DNA of 61,352 nucleotides from Streptomyces kurssanovii (GTDB lineage: Bacteria > Actinomycetota > Actinomycetes > Streptomycetales > Streptomycetaceae). Below the pieces are notes generated by a model. The model was given only the letters and a program-made list of their open reading frames with translations. It was not told where the DNA came from and made no database searches. The position numbers and the translations under genes are program-made. The stretch spans positions 1-61,352 of the forward strand of contig NZ_BMTN01000029.1 of NCBI RefSeq assembly GCF_014649695.1, given 5' to 3'. The first letter of the stretch is position 1; each line of letters starts with the position of its first letter. Positions 50,584-60,700 of the stretch are shown piece after piece.

Positions 50584-52887
50584 CTGCCCGGTTTCGCCGC
50601 CGTCGCGTTCGGTGACGGCATGAGCGAGATTGCTTCGGACGGTTCCTGTCATTGGGTGGTCCTCGCCCAGCACGCGCACGGTCTCGGTCACGGTCTGTTC
50701 GTACAGCTCGATGGCCCGTCCCAGATCGCCCGCCGACTGGTAGGCGCTCGCGAGGCTGTTGCGGGACAAAGTGGAGGGGTGGTCCTCACCCAACACCCGC
50801 GCCCGGTCGGTCAGGGTCTGCTCGAACAGCGGGATGGCCCGTCCCAGGTCGCCCGCCGACCGGTAGCCGCCCGCGAGGCTGTTGCGGGATGCCAGGGTGT
50901 CGGGGTGGTCTTCCCCCAGCACCCGCACGGTGTCGGCGAGGGTCTGCTCGAACAGCGGGATGGCCCGTCCCAGATCGCCCGCCGACCGGTAGGCGTAAGC
51001 GAGAGTGCTGCGGGATGCCAGGGTGTCGGGGTGGTCCTCACTCAGCACCCGCATCTTGGCGGCGAGGGTCTGTTCGTACAGCGGGATGGCCCGTCCCAGG
51101 TCTCCGGCCGACTGGTAGGTGTAAGCGAGGTTGTTGCGGGAGGTCAGGGTGTGGGGGTGGTCCTCCCCCAGCACTCGCACGGTGTCGGCGAGGGTCTGCT
51201 CGAACAGCGGGATGGCCCGTCCCAGATCGCCCGCCGACCGGTAGGCGCCCGCGAGGCTGTTGCGGGATGCCAGGGTGTCGGGGTGGTCCTCGCCCAGCAC
51301 CCGCGCCCGGTCGGTCAGGGTCTGTTCGTACAGCGGGATGGACCGTCCCAGGTCTCCGGCCGAGTCGTAGGCGTGAGCGAGGTTGTTGCGGGAGGTCAGG
51401 GTGTGGGGGTGGTCCTCGCCCAGCACCCGCATGTCGTCGGCCAGAGCGCGTCGGAGGTGGCTAATCGCGCGGGTGAGCTGGCCCTGATTGTTGAGGAAGA
51501 GCCCGGTGAGGCCGAGGATGTGTGCGGTGGTTTCCGTGTCGGTGTCCGCGGGTGCGTGGACAGCCAGGGCCTCGATGTGGGGGAGCAGGGTGCGCCAGGT
51601 GGGCCAGGTGGCGGGGTTGTCCCAGGTGGCGGGCAGGGCGGTGTACAGCTGTGTGGTGGCGTGGGTGCGGGCCTGGTCGACGAGGTGGGGGGTGCGGTGG
51701 GGGTCGTCGGGGTCGGGGGTGCGGGCGAGGGCCTGGACGAGCCGGTGGAGGGCCAGGGTGCCGGTGGCGAGGTCGGGGGTGATCATGCTGTATGCGGTCA
51801 GGAGGCCGAGCGCGGCGTTCAGTGTGGGCGGGTCGGCCGGGCCGTCCAGGAGGATCGGGGGTATCTGGTCGGGTGCGTACCAGGCCAACAGGCGTAGCAG
51901 GTCGGCGGCTTGGGGCTGGAGTGTGGTGATCCGGTCCAGGGTGAGGTGCCAGATCCGGGCGATGGTGCGTTCGGGTGGGGTGATGCCGACGGCGCCGGTG
52001 CGGTACATCGCCGCCGGGTACTCGTCGAGTAGGGCGATGTAGGCGCGGGGGGTGGTGAGCGGATTCTGCGCGAGGTAGGCGGCTGCCTGTTCGACGGCCA
52101 GGGGCAGCTGGCCCAGTTCCGCACACAGGTCGGTGGCGCCGTCCAGATCCCGCCCGGGAGCGGCGTGGGTGGCGATGCGGGTGAGCAGGTCGAGTGCGTC
52201 GGCCTCGTCCAGAACGTCCAGGCACACGGTGGGGATGTGGTGCCAGGCGGTGGCGAGGCGGCTGGTGATCAGGAAGCGTCCCTGCGCGTGGGTTCGGGCC
52301 AGGAGCGGAGCGATGTCGGCGGGGTCGTTGACGTTGTCCAGGATCAGCAGCCAGCCGGTGTGGCTGGCCAGCCACTGCAGGGCCCACTCCGCCAGTGCCT
52401 CGACGGGCAGGGTGCCAGTCAGGGCCGGCTGCAGGGCGCTGGCCAGGTCCGCCAGGCCCTGCTGCACGCCGGCGGGTGTGTCGGCGGTGATCCACCGGAT
52501 GGGGGCGCAGCGGTGGGGGCGGGTGGCGGCCCAGTGCGCGGCCAGGGTGCTCTTGCCGATGCCGCCCAGTCCGTGCACGGCCTGTACGACGGCCCCGCCG
52601 GAGGTGGCGAGCGCGGCGTCGAGGCGGTCCAGTTCACTCGCACGGCCGACGAACAGGCCCGGGCGCACCGCCAGGGTGTCCAGCCCGCCCGGAGCCGCGA
52701 CCTGTGCAGGCGGCCGCAGTGCCTCGGGCGGCAGGGACACCACCCGGGAATGGTCCCCGGTCAGCACGGGGGCGTAGCTGTTGCCCCCGATGGCGGCGGC
52801 CCGCTCGGCGTTTGCCTCCACCCGCTTGTCGGGTCCGGTGGCGGGTGCTTCCGGTTGCATCCCGGCCCGCTGGAACGGCCACTTCAT
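50578..52887 (-). CDS. NLR-like NB-ARC/TPR protein with N-terminal signalling motif
   Basis: 769 residues. Residues 29-45 hold the motif RAAAIGGNSYAPVLTGD. FVGRASELDRLDAAL leads into the NB-ARC ATPase: P-loop GLGGIGKST (106-114), WLLILDNVNDP (Walker B), FLITSRL, and GQLPLAVEQAAAYLAQ (the GLPL box). Six full and one partial 42-residue TPRs of the RVLGEDHPDTLASRNSLAGA type close the protein. In known STAND systems the repeats sense an invader, the ATPase oligomerises and the N-terminus signals. It overlaps the upstream membrane-protein gene by ATGA, which shares its motif. Confidence 0.85.
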   Translation of the reverse strand: MKWPFQRAGMQPEAPATGPDKRVEANAERAAAIGGNSYAPVLTGDHSRVVSLPPEALRPPAQVAAPGGLDTLAVRPGLFVGRASELDRLDAALATSGGAVVQAVHGLGGIGKSTLAAHWAATRPHRCAPIRWITADTPAGVQQGLADLASALQPALTGTLPVEALAEWALQWLASHTGWLLILDNVNDPADIAPLLARTHAQGRFLITSRLATAWHHIPTVCLDVLDEADALDLLTRIATHAAPGRDLDGATDLCAELGQLPLAVEQAAAYLAQNPLTTPRAYIALLDEYPAAMYRTGAVGITPPERTIARIWHLTLDRITTLQPQAADLLRLLAWYAPDQIPPILLDGPADPPTLNAALGLLTAYSMITPDLATGTLALHRLVQALARTPDPDDPHRTPHLVDQARTHATTQLYTALPATWDNPATWPTWRTLLPHIEALAVHAPADTDTETTAHILGLTGLFLNNQGQLTRAISHLRRALADDMRVLGEDHPHTLTSRNNLAHAYDSAGDLGRSIPLYEQTLTDRARVLGEDHPDTLASRNSLAGAYRSAGDLGRAIPLFEQTLADTVRVLGEDHPHTLTSRNNLAYTYQSAGDLGRAIPLYEQTLAAKMRVLSEDHPDTLASRSTLAYAYRSAGDLGRAIPLFEQTLADTVRVLGEDHPDTLASRNSLAGGYRSAGDLGRAIPLFEQTLTDRARVLGEDHPSTLSRNSLASAYQSAGDLGRAIELYEQTVTETVRVLGEDHPMTGTVRSNLAHAVTERDGGETGQF
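50650..51450. repeat. 126-bp TPR-coding tandem repeats
   Basis: Units of 126 bp (42 codons) coding RVLGEDHP-type TPRs, several nearly identical in DNA. One unit lacks a codon (STL-SRN). Alternating subtypes (…TSRNNLAYTYQ… and …ASRNSLAGAYR…) suggest that pairs of units were copied together. Confidence 0.75.
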
Positions 52888-53348
52888 GGGTGGGCGTCGC
52901 CAGGCTGGTCGCCGGTGGACAGCGGCCCGGAGTTGGTTCCGCCGATGGCGATCGCACGGCTCCCGGACGCGGACACCGTCTCCAGGGCCGGTGGCGGGGC
53001 GGGGTGCGGTCCGGCAGCGGGCTGAGCGGGTGTAGGCGGGGCGGGTGCGGGGGCGTCGCCGGTGGAGACGGGGGCCCGGTTGTCCCCGCCGATAGCGACG
53101 GCGCGCTCGGCCGTGGCCTGGACCGAGCGGCCGGAGGTCCCGGTCGCCGGGGCCCGGGTGGCGAAGCCGTGGCCCCACAGAACGGCCAGCGAGCCCAGCA
53201 CCGCTCCGAGCGCGGAGGCCAGCGACCAGCGGATTGCGGGATCCTTCAGCAGCGGTGGCAGCACGATGACCCCGCACAGCCACACCGGCACGGCGAAGGC
53301 CGCGGCCGTCGCCAGCCCCGCCACCGCCCACCTGACGTTTCGCCCCAT
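52884..53348 (-). CDS. Two-TM membrane protein with two copies of the NLR motif (candidate effector)
   Basis: 154 residues. TM1 is about 7-32 (AVAGLATAAAFAVPVWLCGV) and TM2 about 42-60 (SLASALGAVLGSLAVLW). The cytoplasmic tail carries RAVAIGGDNRAPVSTGD (82-98) and RAIAIGGTNSGPLSTGD (131-147), separated by a Pro/Ala linker. The consensus RAxAIGGxxxxPxxTGD also stands at the N-terminus of the downstream NB-ARC protein. The layout (membrane effector plus short shared motif plus NLR, translationally coupled) is that of amyloid-type signalling pairs. No known enzyme domain. The natural inference is a pore or depolarising effector triggered by the NLR. Confidence 0.7.
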   Translation of the reverse strand: MGRNVRWAVAGLATAAAFAVPVWLCGVIVLPPLLKDPAIRWSLASALGAVLGSLAVLWGHGFATRAPATGTSGRSVQATAERAVAIGGDNRAPVSTGDAPAPAPPTPAQPAAGPHPAPPPALETVSASGSRAIAIGGTNSGPLSTGDQPGDAHP

Positions 53349-53734
53349 GCCGCCCCCAGCCCCGCCGACAGTCCGTGTTCACCACCACGATGGCATCAAC
53401 CCCCCGGCCGTGGACCGCCGTTGCAAGAAACCGGACAAAGGAGAGCCCGTGGCGCGTCTCTGCGTCGTCGTCGGGTAGGTCTTTCCATCGCTCGGGGCCA
53501 GAGTTGAGGGATGCTGACTCAGCTCGTATCGGTGGTCAGAGCGCTGGCGACGTCGGCGGCGAGCCCGTAGCCGGGGCTGTCGTCCAGGGGAACACCACGT
53601 AGCGACTGACTGTCAACGTGCAGGTCGTTTTCGCGCGCGTGCGCCTTCCGACCTGATAGGGATTCCCTTGACCGTTCCTTGCGAACGGTGGGAGTCGACG
53701 TAGCTAGTTGCGCCATAGCCTGCGGGGGTACGTG
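53349..53734. other. Divergent promoter region of the two conflict systems
   Basis: About 385 bases. ACCGTTC (53671-53677) and GAACGGT (53683-53689) form a dyad overlapping a -35-like TTGACC (53668-53673). A 9-codon frame, GTG at 53449 to TAG at 53478 (MARLCVVVG), is preceded by AAAGGAGAG and might be a leader peptide. No other gene supported. Confidence 0.4.
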
Positions 53735-54703
53735 GTGAGCAGTTCTGACAGGACTCAACTGGTGTTGGTGCACGGTATCGGCGGGGTCAGGAATGCCGCG
53801 CTTGAGTGCAGTGCGTGGCTGGAGGCGCTGGCGGAGGGCGCGCGCAAGGCGGGGCATGCCGATGCGGTGTCCGGACTGACCCAGAGGTGGCTGGCCGATG
53901 TCCGGTTTGCGAACTACAGCGATCTGTTCTTGCCGCTCGAGGCGCAGGGGAGTAACGAGGGGCTCGCACATGAGCAGGTGGTTTTTCTCGATGTGCTGGT
54001 CCGGGACCTGATCGATGAACTCAGCCGCCAGGCTCGACAGCAAGGAGACCAACACGCCCTGAGGGTGATCGAAGATGCCCGGGAGCAGTTGTCTCGACCA
54101 AGTGAACAGTCGCAGGGGCTGGGTGAGCCAGTAAGGGTGCTGGTGAGGGCCTTGACCACGATCCTGCAGGTGCGGGGGCTGCGGCAGGCTGCCCAGTGGG
54201 CCAGCGGCTGGTCATTATTGGGATATTTGGCGCAGGTGGGCCGCTACTTGGACCGCAATGAGCATGACTGCGACGGGCGGGCGTTGGATGCGCGGGTGCG
54301 GGAGCGGGTGCTGCAGGAGATGGATCCTGGGCGGCCGCTGGTGGTGGTGGCACATTCGCTGGGGACGGTAGTGGCGTTCGAGGCGCTGCACGATCACGCA
54401 GGGCCGGTGGAGTTGCTGGTGACGCTGGGATCGCCGCTGGCTACAGCGGCGGCGGTGTTGCAGCGGGTGCGGCCGCGGCCTGCGCAGACGCCAGACTCGG
54501 TCAGACGGTGGCTGAATTTCTGGGACCGGGACGACATCGTGGTGGCCCGCCCCCGGATGCACGAGTGGATGCTGCCGAACCTCGGCGGAGTGGCACCGGT
54601 GACAGATCGGGTGGATTCTGATGGTGTGTGGGTGCACACAGCGACGAAGTATCTGCGGCAGCCCGCTGTGGCCGGACCCATCGTCGAGGTACTGAAGCGG
54701 TGA
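53735..54703 (+). CDS. Alpha/beta hydrolase (lipase/esterase-like), conflict-system component
   Basis: 322 residues. LVLVHGIGGVR is the oxyanion strand, VVVAHSLGTVVAFEAL holds the nucleophile S208 in H-S-L-G, and DRVDSDGVWVHTATKYL supplies a late His. Middle helices 70-170 form a lid. Such hydrolases (PGAP1/DUF676-like) are effectors that attack lipids in several STAND/caspase-type conflict systems. It is the first gene of an operon; its stop overlaps the GTG of the caspase gene. GTG 53735 is chosen, with GTG 53732 just before it as an alternative. Confidence 0.75.
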   Translation: MSSSDRTQLVLVHGIGGVRNAALECSAWLEALAEGARKAGHADAVSGLTQRWLADVRFANYSDLFLPLEAQGSNEGLAHEQVVFLDVLVRDLIDELSRQARQQGDQHALRVIEDAREQLSRPSEQSQGLGEPVRVLVRALTTILQVRGLRQAAQWASGWSLLGYLAQVGRYLDRNEHDCDGRALDARVRERVLQEMDPGRPLVVVAHSLGTVVAFEALHDHAGPVELLVTLGSPLATAAAVLQRVRPRPAQTPDSVRRWLNFWDRDDIVVARPRMHEWMLPNLGGVAPVTDRVDSDGVWVHTATKYLRQPAVAGPIVEVLKR

Positions 54704-56763
54704 CTGGCGTGCCAGCGCGGCATGCACTGGTGATCGGATCGCAGTGCCGGGCCATGGGGACGTTGTCGCGGCTTGAGCAGGCCGCGGAGGAGTTGCACGC
54801 TGTCTTGACCGATCCTGCGATAGGGGGGTGCCTGGCCCGGTCCGGCCCATACCCCTCCTTGCTGGTGGGAATAGACCTCGAGCCGGAGGACGTGGTCAAG
54901 TCCCTGCGCGAAGCAACACGGCAAGCCAAAGCGGACAGCGCTGTGCTAGTCGTCGCGCTGCTCGGTCACGGATTCACCACACAGCAGCAGACTGACCTCT
55001 ACTACATGGTTCATGACTCGACAGTCGACAGCACCCTGTCGGCCGTGGAGGTAGGGCCGCTACTGGCTGCAATGGCCGACGAGGCTGGGGTGGACGGAGT
55101 CATAGCCCTGGTTGACACCTGTCGCGCGACGGGTGCCGTGCCGGACGCCAGTCGCCTCGCAGGCGGGGTCCGCTCAGGGCGAGCACGGCTGGCCGTGCTC
55201 ACAGCCGCAGCAGCTGATGAAGAGGCTCATGACATGCGCCTGACCTTCGCTTTGGTCCAAGTACTGAAGGAAGGACTCTCCAAGGCGGGTGACGCGGTGT
55301 ACGTGGACCCGATACTCATCGAGGAGCTACGCAAGAAGATCAGCGGGCAAACCATTGGCCGTTCCGATTACGACAATGACCCATTCCCCTTGGAAGGCAT
55401 GTGGCTCGCCCGCAATCTCCGTCGCGCCGAGGGCGCCGACGACGACGTCGTGGGCCCGCTGGGGCGACAGGAGTTGCGGCAGGCCGTGGAGATGTGGCGG
55501 GCGCAGCGCCAGCTACCCGAGCGCCTAACCCGTCCCGCGCTCGACGAGCTTTACGACTTCGTCAACACCGGCCAGGCGGACGATGAGACCCGTCGGGTCT
55601 GGCGTGAACGGGTGAGGGGCGTGGTGGCGGCACTAAAGGAATGCGCGCGGATCGCCGAGATCCTCGGTCAGTTGCTTGCTGATGTGATGACCAGCGATCT
55701 ACTGCGCGCGGCAGGACGTCTGGCGGGCTTTCCGCCCCAGGCGGCGGGTGCAGCTCCGCTGCGGAATCTGCTGGAGCACGCCGCTCTCCGTGCCCAGTCC
55801 ATCGGCAGGCCACCGTGGCAGGGCCTGGCCCGTTTCCTGGCCGCCCTCGTCCACCAGGCAGACCTCGACAGTGAAGGCACCACTCGGTTGCGGGAGTGGG
55901 CACAGCAGCACCAGGTGGTAGCCGAATTCAATGATGCGCTGGAGGAGTTCGCGGAAGAACGGCAACGGCGGGGGGTGCGGCTAGTTGTCAGCTTGGCCGG
56001 TGCGTGGACCGGTTGGCCAGAAGAAGTAGACGCCTGGCTGTTGCGCCCTGGCACAGCGTTGCCGGCGCAGCAGCGCTTCACCTGCGAGTCCGCGGACCGG
56101 AGCGGTGCGGGCAAGGCGATCGGAGAGGCACTGAAGTGGGCGCGCAGTCGGCTTCCCAGCCCGGAGTTGCTGGAGAACGTGGACGTCGCCGCGCCCGCCC
56201 ATCTGCTCGCCCAGTGGCAGCCGGAGGAGGAAAGAGTCGGCCGATACTTTCTGGGGACCCAGCACGCTGTTCTCGTGCGCTGGAGCGGCCGAATGGATCT
56301 GGCAGAGGACAACGCGGAGATCAACGATGTCGCCCGGAGAAACCTCAGGGCCATGGCCTTTCGTGCAGTTCCGGTGGACTGGGTCGACCCGTCCGTCCTA
56401 GGCGACCGGACGCGCCTGGAACGCGGGCTGATGGCTGGCCGCTATGACACGGCGGTGGGGGTCGATCACTATCCGGAGGATCTGTGCGATGTCTTGGAAA
56501 CGCTATTGCCGTACGCACCGATCGTCCTGTGGCCACGCGTGGATGCGCGCCCTGCAAGCGGCCGGTTGCGAGAGCTGGTAGAGCAACGCTGGCATGAGCT
56601 GCCCAACGGCTTTACCGACGCCTACCGCGCACGTTGGGACGCTCACGAGGACTGCCCGCTTTGCCTGGGAGACATACGCGCTGTGTGGCACGACGAAGCG
56701 TGGCTTGATTTCTGCCGGCCGTTCGAGAACCGCACGGTGGCCGCACCCGAGGAGGACTTGTGA
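54700..56763 (+). CDS. Caspase-like protease fused to VMAP-type C-terminal region
   Basis: 687 residues. The caspase fold opens RHALVIGSQ and has H90 in LLGHGFT and C141 in LVDTCRATG, the His-Cys dyad of metacaspase-like peptidases, with YYMVHDSTVD between. Residues about 280-680 are a helical region, followed by WTGWPEEVDAWLLRPG, RYDTAVGVDHYPEDLCDVLE and PIVLWPRVD, matching the C-terminal domain of vWA-MoxR-associated proteins (VMAP). The gene overlaps the hydrolase and MoxR genes. Inference: MoxR and vWA partners sense and gate the protease, which then cleaves host proteins or the hydrolase. Confidence 0.78.
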   Translation: MTGVPARHALVIGSQCRAMGTLSRLEQAAEELHAVLTDPAIGGCLARSGPYPSLLVGIDLEPEDVVKSLREATRQAKADSAVLVVALLGHGFTTQQQTDLYYMVHDSTVDSTLSAVEVGPLLAAMADEAGVDGVIALVDTCRATGAVPDASRLAGGVRSGRARLAVLTAAAADEEAHDMRLTFALVQVLKEGLSKAGDAVYVDPILIEELRKKISGQTIGRSDYDNDPFPLEGMWLARNLRRAEGADDDVVGPLGRQELRQAVEMWRAQRQLPERLTRPALDELYDFVNTGQADDETRRVWRERVRGVVAALKECARIAEILGQLLADVMTSDLLRAAGRLAGFPPQAAGAAPLRNLLEHAALRAQSIGRPPWQGLARFLAALVHQADLDSEGTTRLREWAQQHQVVAEFNDALEEFAEERQRRGVRLVVSLAGAWTGWPEEVDAWLLRPGTALPAQQRFTCESADRSGAGKAIGEALKWARSRLPSPELLENVDVAAPAHLLAQWQPEEERVGRYFLGTQHAVLVRWSGRMDLAEDNAEINDVARRNLRAMAFRAVPVDWVDPSVLGDRTRLERGLMAGRYDTAVGVDHYPEDLCDVLETLLPYAPIVLWPRVDARPASGRLRELVEQRWHELPNGFTDAYRARWDAHEDCPLCLGDIRAVWHDEAWLDFCRPFENRTVAAPEEDL

Positions 56764-57728
56764 CCTGGAAGCCCTATTACCATGGCGACGGCGAGCAGCG
56801 GCAGACCCCGCTGGCCGAGCCGCCGCCGTGGCGGACTTTCCCTCGTACCCCGCAGTTCCGGCAGTATCAGCCGCCGCGGGGCCTAGCCGACGCCGTCAAC
56901 GCGGCGCTTCACTTGCGCCGTCCGCTGCTGGTCACCGGCCCGGCCGGCTCCGGAAAGTCCACTGTGATCGAGCAGGTCGCCCATGAACTGGGCCTCGGCC
57001 AAGTGCTACGCTGGCACATCACCTCCCGCAGCACCCTGGCTGACGCGCTCTACCGCTATGACGCGCTCGGCCGCATCCACGCCCAGAACCTGCAGACCGC
57101 CATCAGCCGCCGCGCCGGTGCTCGAACCCATGGTCGCAGCGGCGGCCGGGCTCTAGACGACATCGCTCCGTTCTTGCAGCTCGGCCCGCTGGGCACCGCG
57201 CTGCTGCCAGCGGAGCGGCCGCGGGCGCTGCTCATCGACGAAATCGATAAAGGCGACCTTGATTTGCCTGGTGACTTGCTGGAAGTCCTGGAGCGTGGCG
57301 AGTATGAGATTCCCGAACTCGTGCGCTATCGGCGTCCTATGGTCAAGGTCCGTCAGTGGGACAGCCGTACCGAGTGCCTGATCGAGCACGGGCGGGTGCA
57401 GTGCGCGCAGTTTCCCTTCATCGTGTTGACCAGCAATGGCGAACGGGACTTCCCGCCAGCCTTCCTGCGCCGCTGCATCCGTTACAACATGCCCAAGCTG
57501 AGCGCCCAGCTACTGCAAGACATCGTCCGCGCTCACTTCGAGCGCGTGCCCGACAATGGTGGCCAAACGCTGATCGATCAGTTCGCCGAACGTGTGGACC
57601 GGGGCGAACACCTAGCCGTCGACCAGCTCCTGAATGCCGTGGCCCTGCTCACTGGCGACCCGGCCCCCAGTGGTGAGCAACGCATTGAACTGCACGATCT
57701 CCTGATGCGCGAGCTTTCTCGTGCCTGA
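56760..57728 (+). CDS. MoxR-type AAA+ ATPase
   Basis: 322 residues. Walker A GPAGSGKST at 60-68, ALLIDEIDKGDLDLPGDLLE (Walker B and following helix) at about 157-176, FPFIVLTSNGERDFPPAFLRRC (sensor 1 and Arg finger region). Gly/Arg-rich insertion around 120-135. MoxR ATPases work with vWA proteins as chaperone-like switches. Start GTG overlaps the caspase stop with GAGGAGGA upstream; stop overlaps the vWA gene start. Confidence 0.85.
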   Translation: MTWKPYYHGDGEQRQTPLAEPPPWRTFPRTPQFRQYQPPRGLADAVNAALHLRRPLLVTGPAGSGKSTVIEQVAHELGLGQVLRWHITSRSTLADALYRYDALGRIHAQNLQTAISRRAGARTHGRSGGRALDDIAPFLQLGPLGTALLPAERPRALLIDEIDKGDLDLPGDLLEVLERGEYEIPELVRYRRPMVKVRQWDSRTECLIEHGRVQCAQFPFIVLTSNGERDFPPAFLRRCIRYNMPKLSAQLLQDIVRAHFERVPDNGGQTLIDQFAERVDRGEHLAVDQLLNAVALLTGDPAPSGEQRIELHDLLMRELSRA

Positions 57729-60700
57729 CGCCTTGGACCGTGTGCTGGCCGCGCTGGGCACCGTCATAACGGACAGCGCAGACACGCGGACTCTGGCTGA
57801 TGCTGTATGGCTGGCAGCAGCCCGTACTCCAGACGACACCACCGCCACCCCGCCAGTTTCCCCCGGCTCAGCACCCCCCAGCACAGCGGAGCCTCCCCGG
57901 CCCGCGGCACCGCCCACCCCCCCACCCCCCGAAACTCATGATGGTCCAGAGGTATCCGCGCACGATCCGGACGGCACCACACGCACCCGCGGCATCCCTC
58001 TGTCGCTGGGCCGGGCCGACCCCCTACCCGACGCTAGGGCTGTCAGCCAAGCGCTGCAGCCGCTGCGGCGCGCCTGGCCCCGCGGCAGCCGGACCCGGCT
58101 GGACCTCGACGCCACGGTTGAGCACTACGCTCGCGGAGGGCCGCTGGTGCCGTTGTTCAACCCAGCACCGGAACACTGGTTCGAAGCCGTCGTCGTTATG
58201 GACACCTCGCCATCGATGGGTGTCTGGGACGAGACCACGCGAGCCCTGACCAGCCTGCTAGCCGGCCTGAGCGCGTTCCGCAACGTGCACACCTGGTCGC
58301 TGTGCTGGCCGGACGACCAGCCGCAGCTGCGTGACCGCCACGGACGGGCCTTTCCCGCCGACCGCCTTCCCCACCATGGCAGCGGCGCCCAAGGCAGGCG
58401 CCTGATCCTGGTCGTCTCCGACTGTGCCGCCCAGGGCTGGCACCACCCCCGCCCATGGAGAATGCTGACCGATTGGGGCCATCACGTCCCCGTCGTCCTC
58501 GTCAACCCACTACCGCAGCGCCTGTGGCGCCACTCCGCACTCAATCTGCCCGCCGTAAGGGCCACCGCCGCACAAGCCGGCTGCCACAACACCGCCCTGC
58601 GCTTCCGCCTTCCCGCACGGCTACGGCACCGAACGAACAGCGAAAGCCTCAGCCCATGGCAGGCTCTGCCCATCGCCGCCCCCACACCACACTCCCTGGG
58701 CACCTGGGCCAGCACCCTGATGCGGACGGACCCGCAAGGCTGTGATGCCGTCCTCATCCCTACCACCGGCCGCCTCCCCCGGCCCTCCCAAGCCCCCACT
58801 ACTTCCGCCAGCTCGCCAATCAGGACCAACGATCCGGCAACTCTCGCCGACGCGTTCCTGCGCACAGCCTCCGCCCCCGCAGCCCGCCTCGCCGTTCTCT
58901 GCTCACAGCTGCCGGAACTCACCATGCCGCTGCTCCACGCGCTGCGCGACCAAGCCGTACCCGAAGCCCAACTCACCGACCTCGCAGAACTGCTCACCAG
59001 CGGCCTGCTGACCGTCACCAACCGCCGCGGCCAAGACCCCGCCATGACCTTCCGCGCCGCAGCCCGCAGCCAACTGCGCACTCACCTGACTACCCACGAC
59101 GCGTGGCGGACCCTGTACATGCTCAGCCACCACCTCGCTACTCATCCTTACGCCCCGCATGGCATCGCCGCCATCCTGCACAGCCCCCACGCGGCCACCG
59201 AACTCCCCGTGCAGCTCCGCCCTTTCGCGCGGGCAGCCGCCGCGACCCTGCACCTCCTGGGAGTCAGCGATCACATCTCAGACGCCCTCCCCCACGAGCA
59301 AACAGCCCTCGCCGCTGCAAAGGGCAGGGCGCCCGAAGTGAGCCGGGCTGCCGCCACCGCACAGACATCCCCGATGCAGGAGCTGGCTGCCACCGAGCGC
59401 AGTTCCGCCAGCAGCGGCATCCACCACGGCAGCGCTGAGCATCCAATTCTGGTGCAGCATCGAGCGCCCCTGGGGCCGGCTTCCTGGCCCCACCAGGTCG
59501 GAGTGATCCCCCACCGGGCGCAGTCCTTTCAGCCCCGGGCTTTGATCGAACAGTTGCGGACGGCAGTGGACCGGGGGGGCACGGCCATGCTGACTGGCAT
59601 GGGCGGGGTGGGCAAGACCCAGCTCGCTGCCGACTATGCCCTCACCGCTTGGGCAGACGGCGACCTGGATGTCCTGGTGTGGGTCACCGCGAACACCCGA
59701 GAAGCCGTCGTTACCGAATACGCCCAGGCTGGCATCGAACTGTGCCGGGCTGACCCTGCCGACCCCGAACAAGCCGCACGGGACTTCCTAACCTGGCTGA
59801 CGGTCAGGGCCGGAGCCAACCCGTGCCGGTGGCTGGTCGTCCTCGACGACCTCAATGACCCCGCCGACCTGCGCGGCCTGTGGCCACCCGCCAGCGAGCA
59901 CGGCCGCACCCTAGTCACCACCCGCCGTCGCGACGCCGCCCTGACCGGAGAAGGCCGCCACTTGATCAACGTCGGTCTGTTCACCGAGGCCGAGGCCCTC
60001 GCCTACTTCACCTCGTCCCTGGCCGCCGCCAGCCGTACCGAGCCGGCCAGCCAGCTCACCGCCCTGGCCACTGAGCTCGGACACCTTCCCTTGGCCCTCG
60101 CCCAGGCCGCCGCTTACCTCATCGACACCGGTCTTGACTGCGCCACCTATCGTCAACTTCTCACCGATCGCGCCACCACACTCGCCGACACCGCCCCCGA
60201 TCAGCTACCAGACGATCAGACCGTCATTGTCGCCGCAACTTGGGTGTTGTCCATCGACCGTGCCGACACCCTCCGCCCTGCCGGTCTGGCCCGCCCCATG
60301 CTCCACCTGGCGGCCATGCTTGACCCCAACATCATTCCCCAAGAAGTCCTGACCAGCCCGCCCGCCCTTGCCCACCTTGCGCGACAACGCGCCAGACGGC
60401 TCCCCAGCGAGCAACCAGACCAGGCTGCTCCCCGGGATGCGGTGGGCGCTCTGCGGGCCCTGCACCGGCTCAGCCTCATCGACCACACGCCTGATACCCC
60501 GCACCAGGCCGTCCGCGTCCACCAGTTCCTTCAGCGAGCCGTTCGCAACACCCTCACCCCTTACCAGCTCCACCAAACCGCCCGCACCGCTGCCGACGCC
60601 CTGATGGCCACCTGGCCGGACATCGAGCGTGACACTGAGCTGGTCCAGGCCCTGCGTGCCAACGCAGACGCCCTCGCCGCCTGTGCCGAGGAGGCACTGT

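Noticed and set aside
50620-51897. Plus-strand frame with repeated QRDGPSQ units
   Set aside because: Shadow of the TPR repeats of the NB-ARC gene on the other strand.
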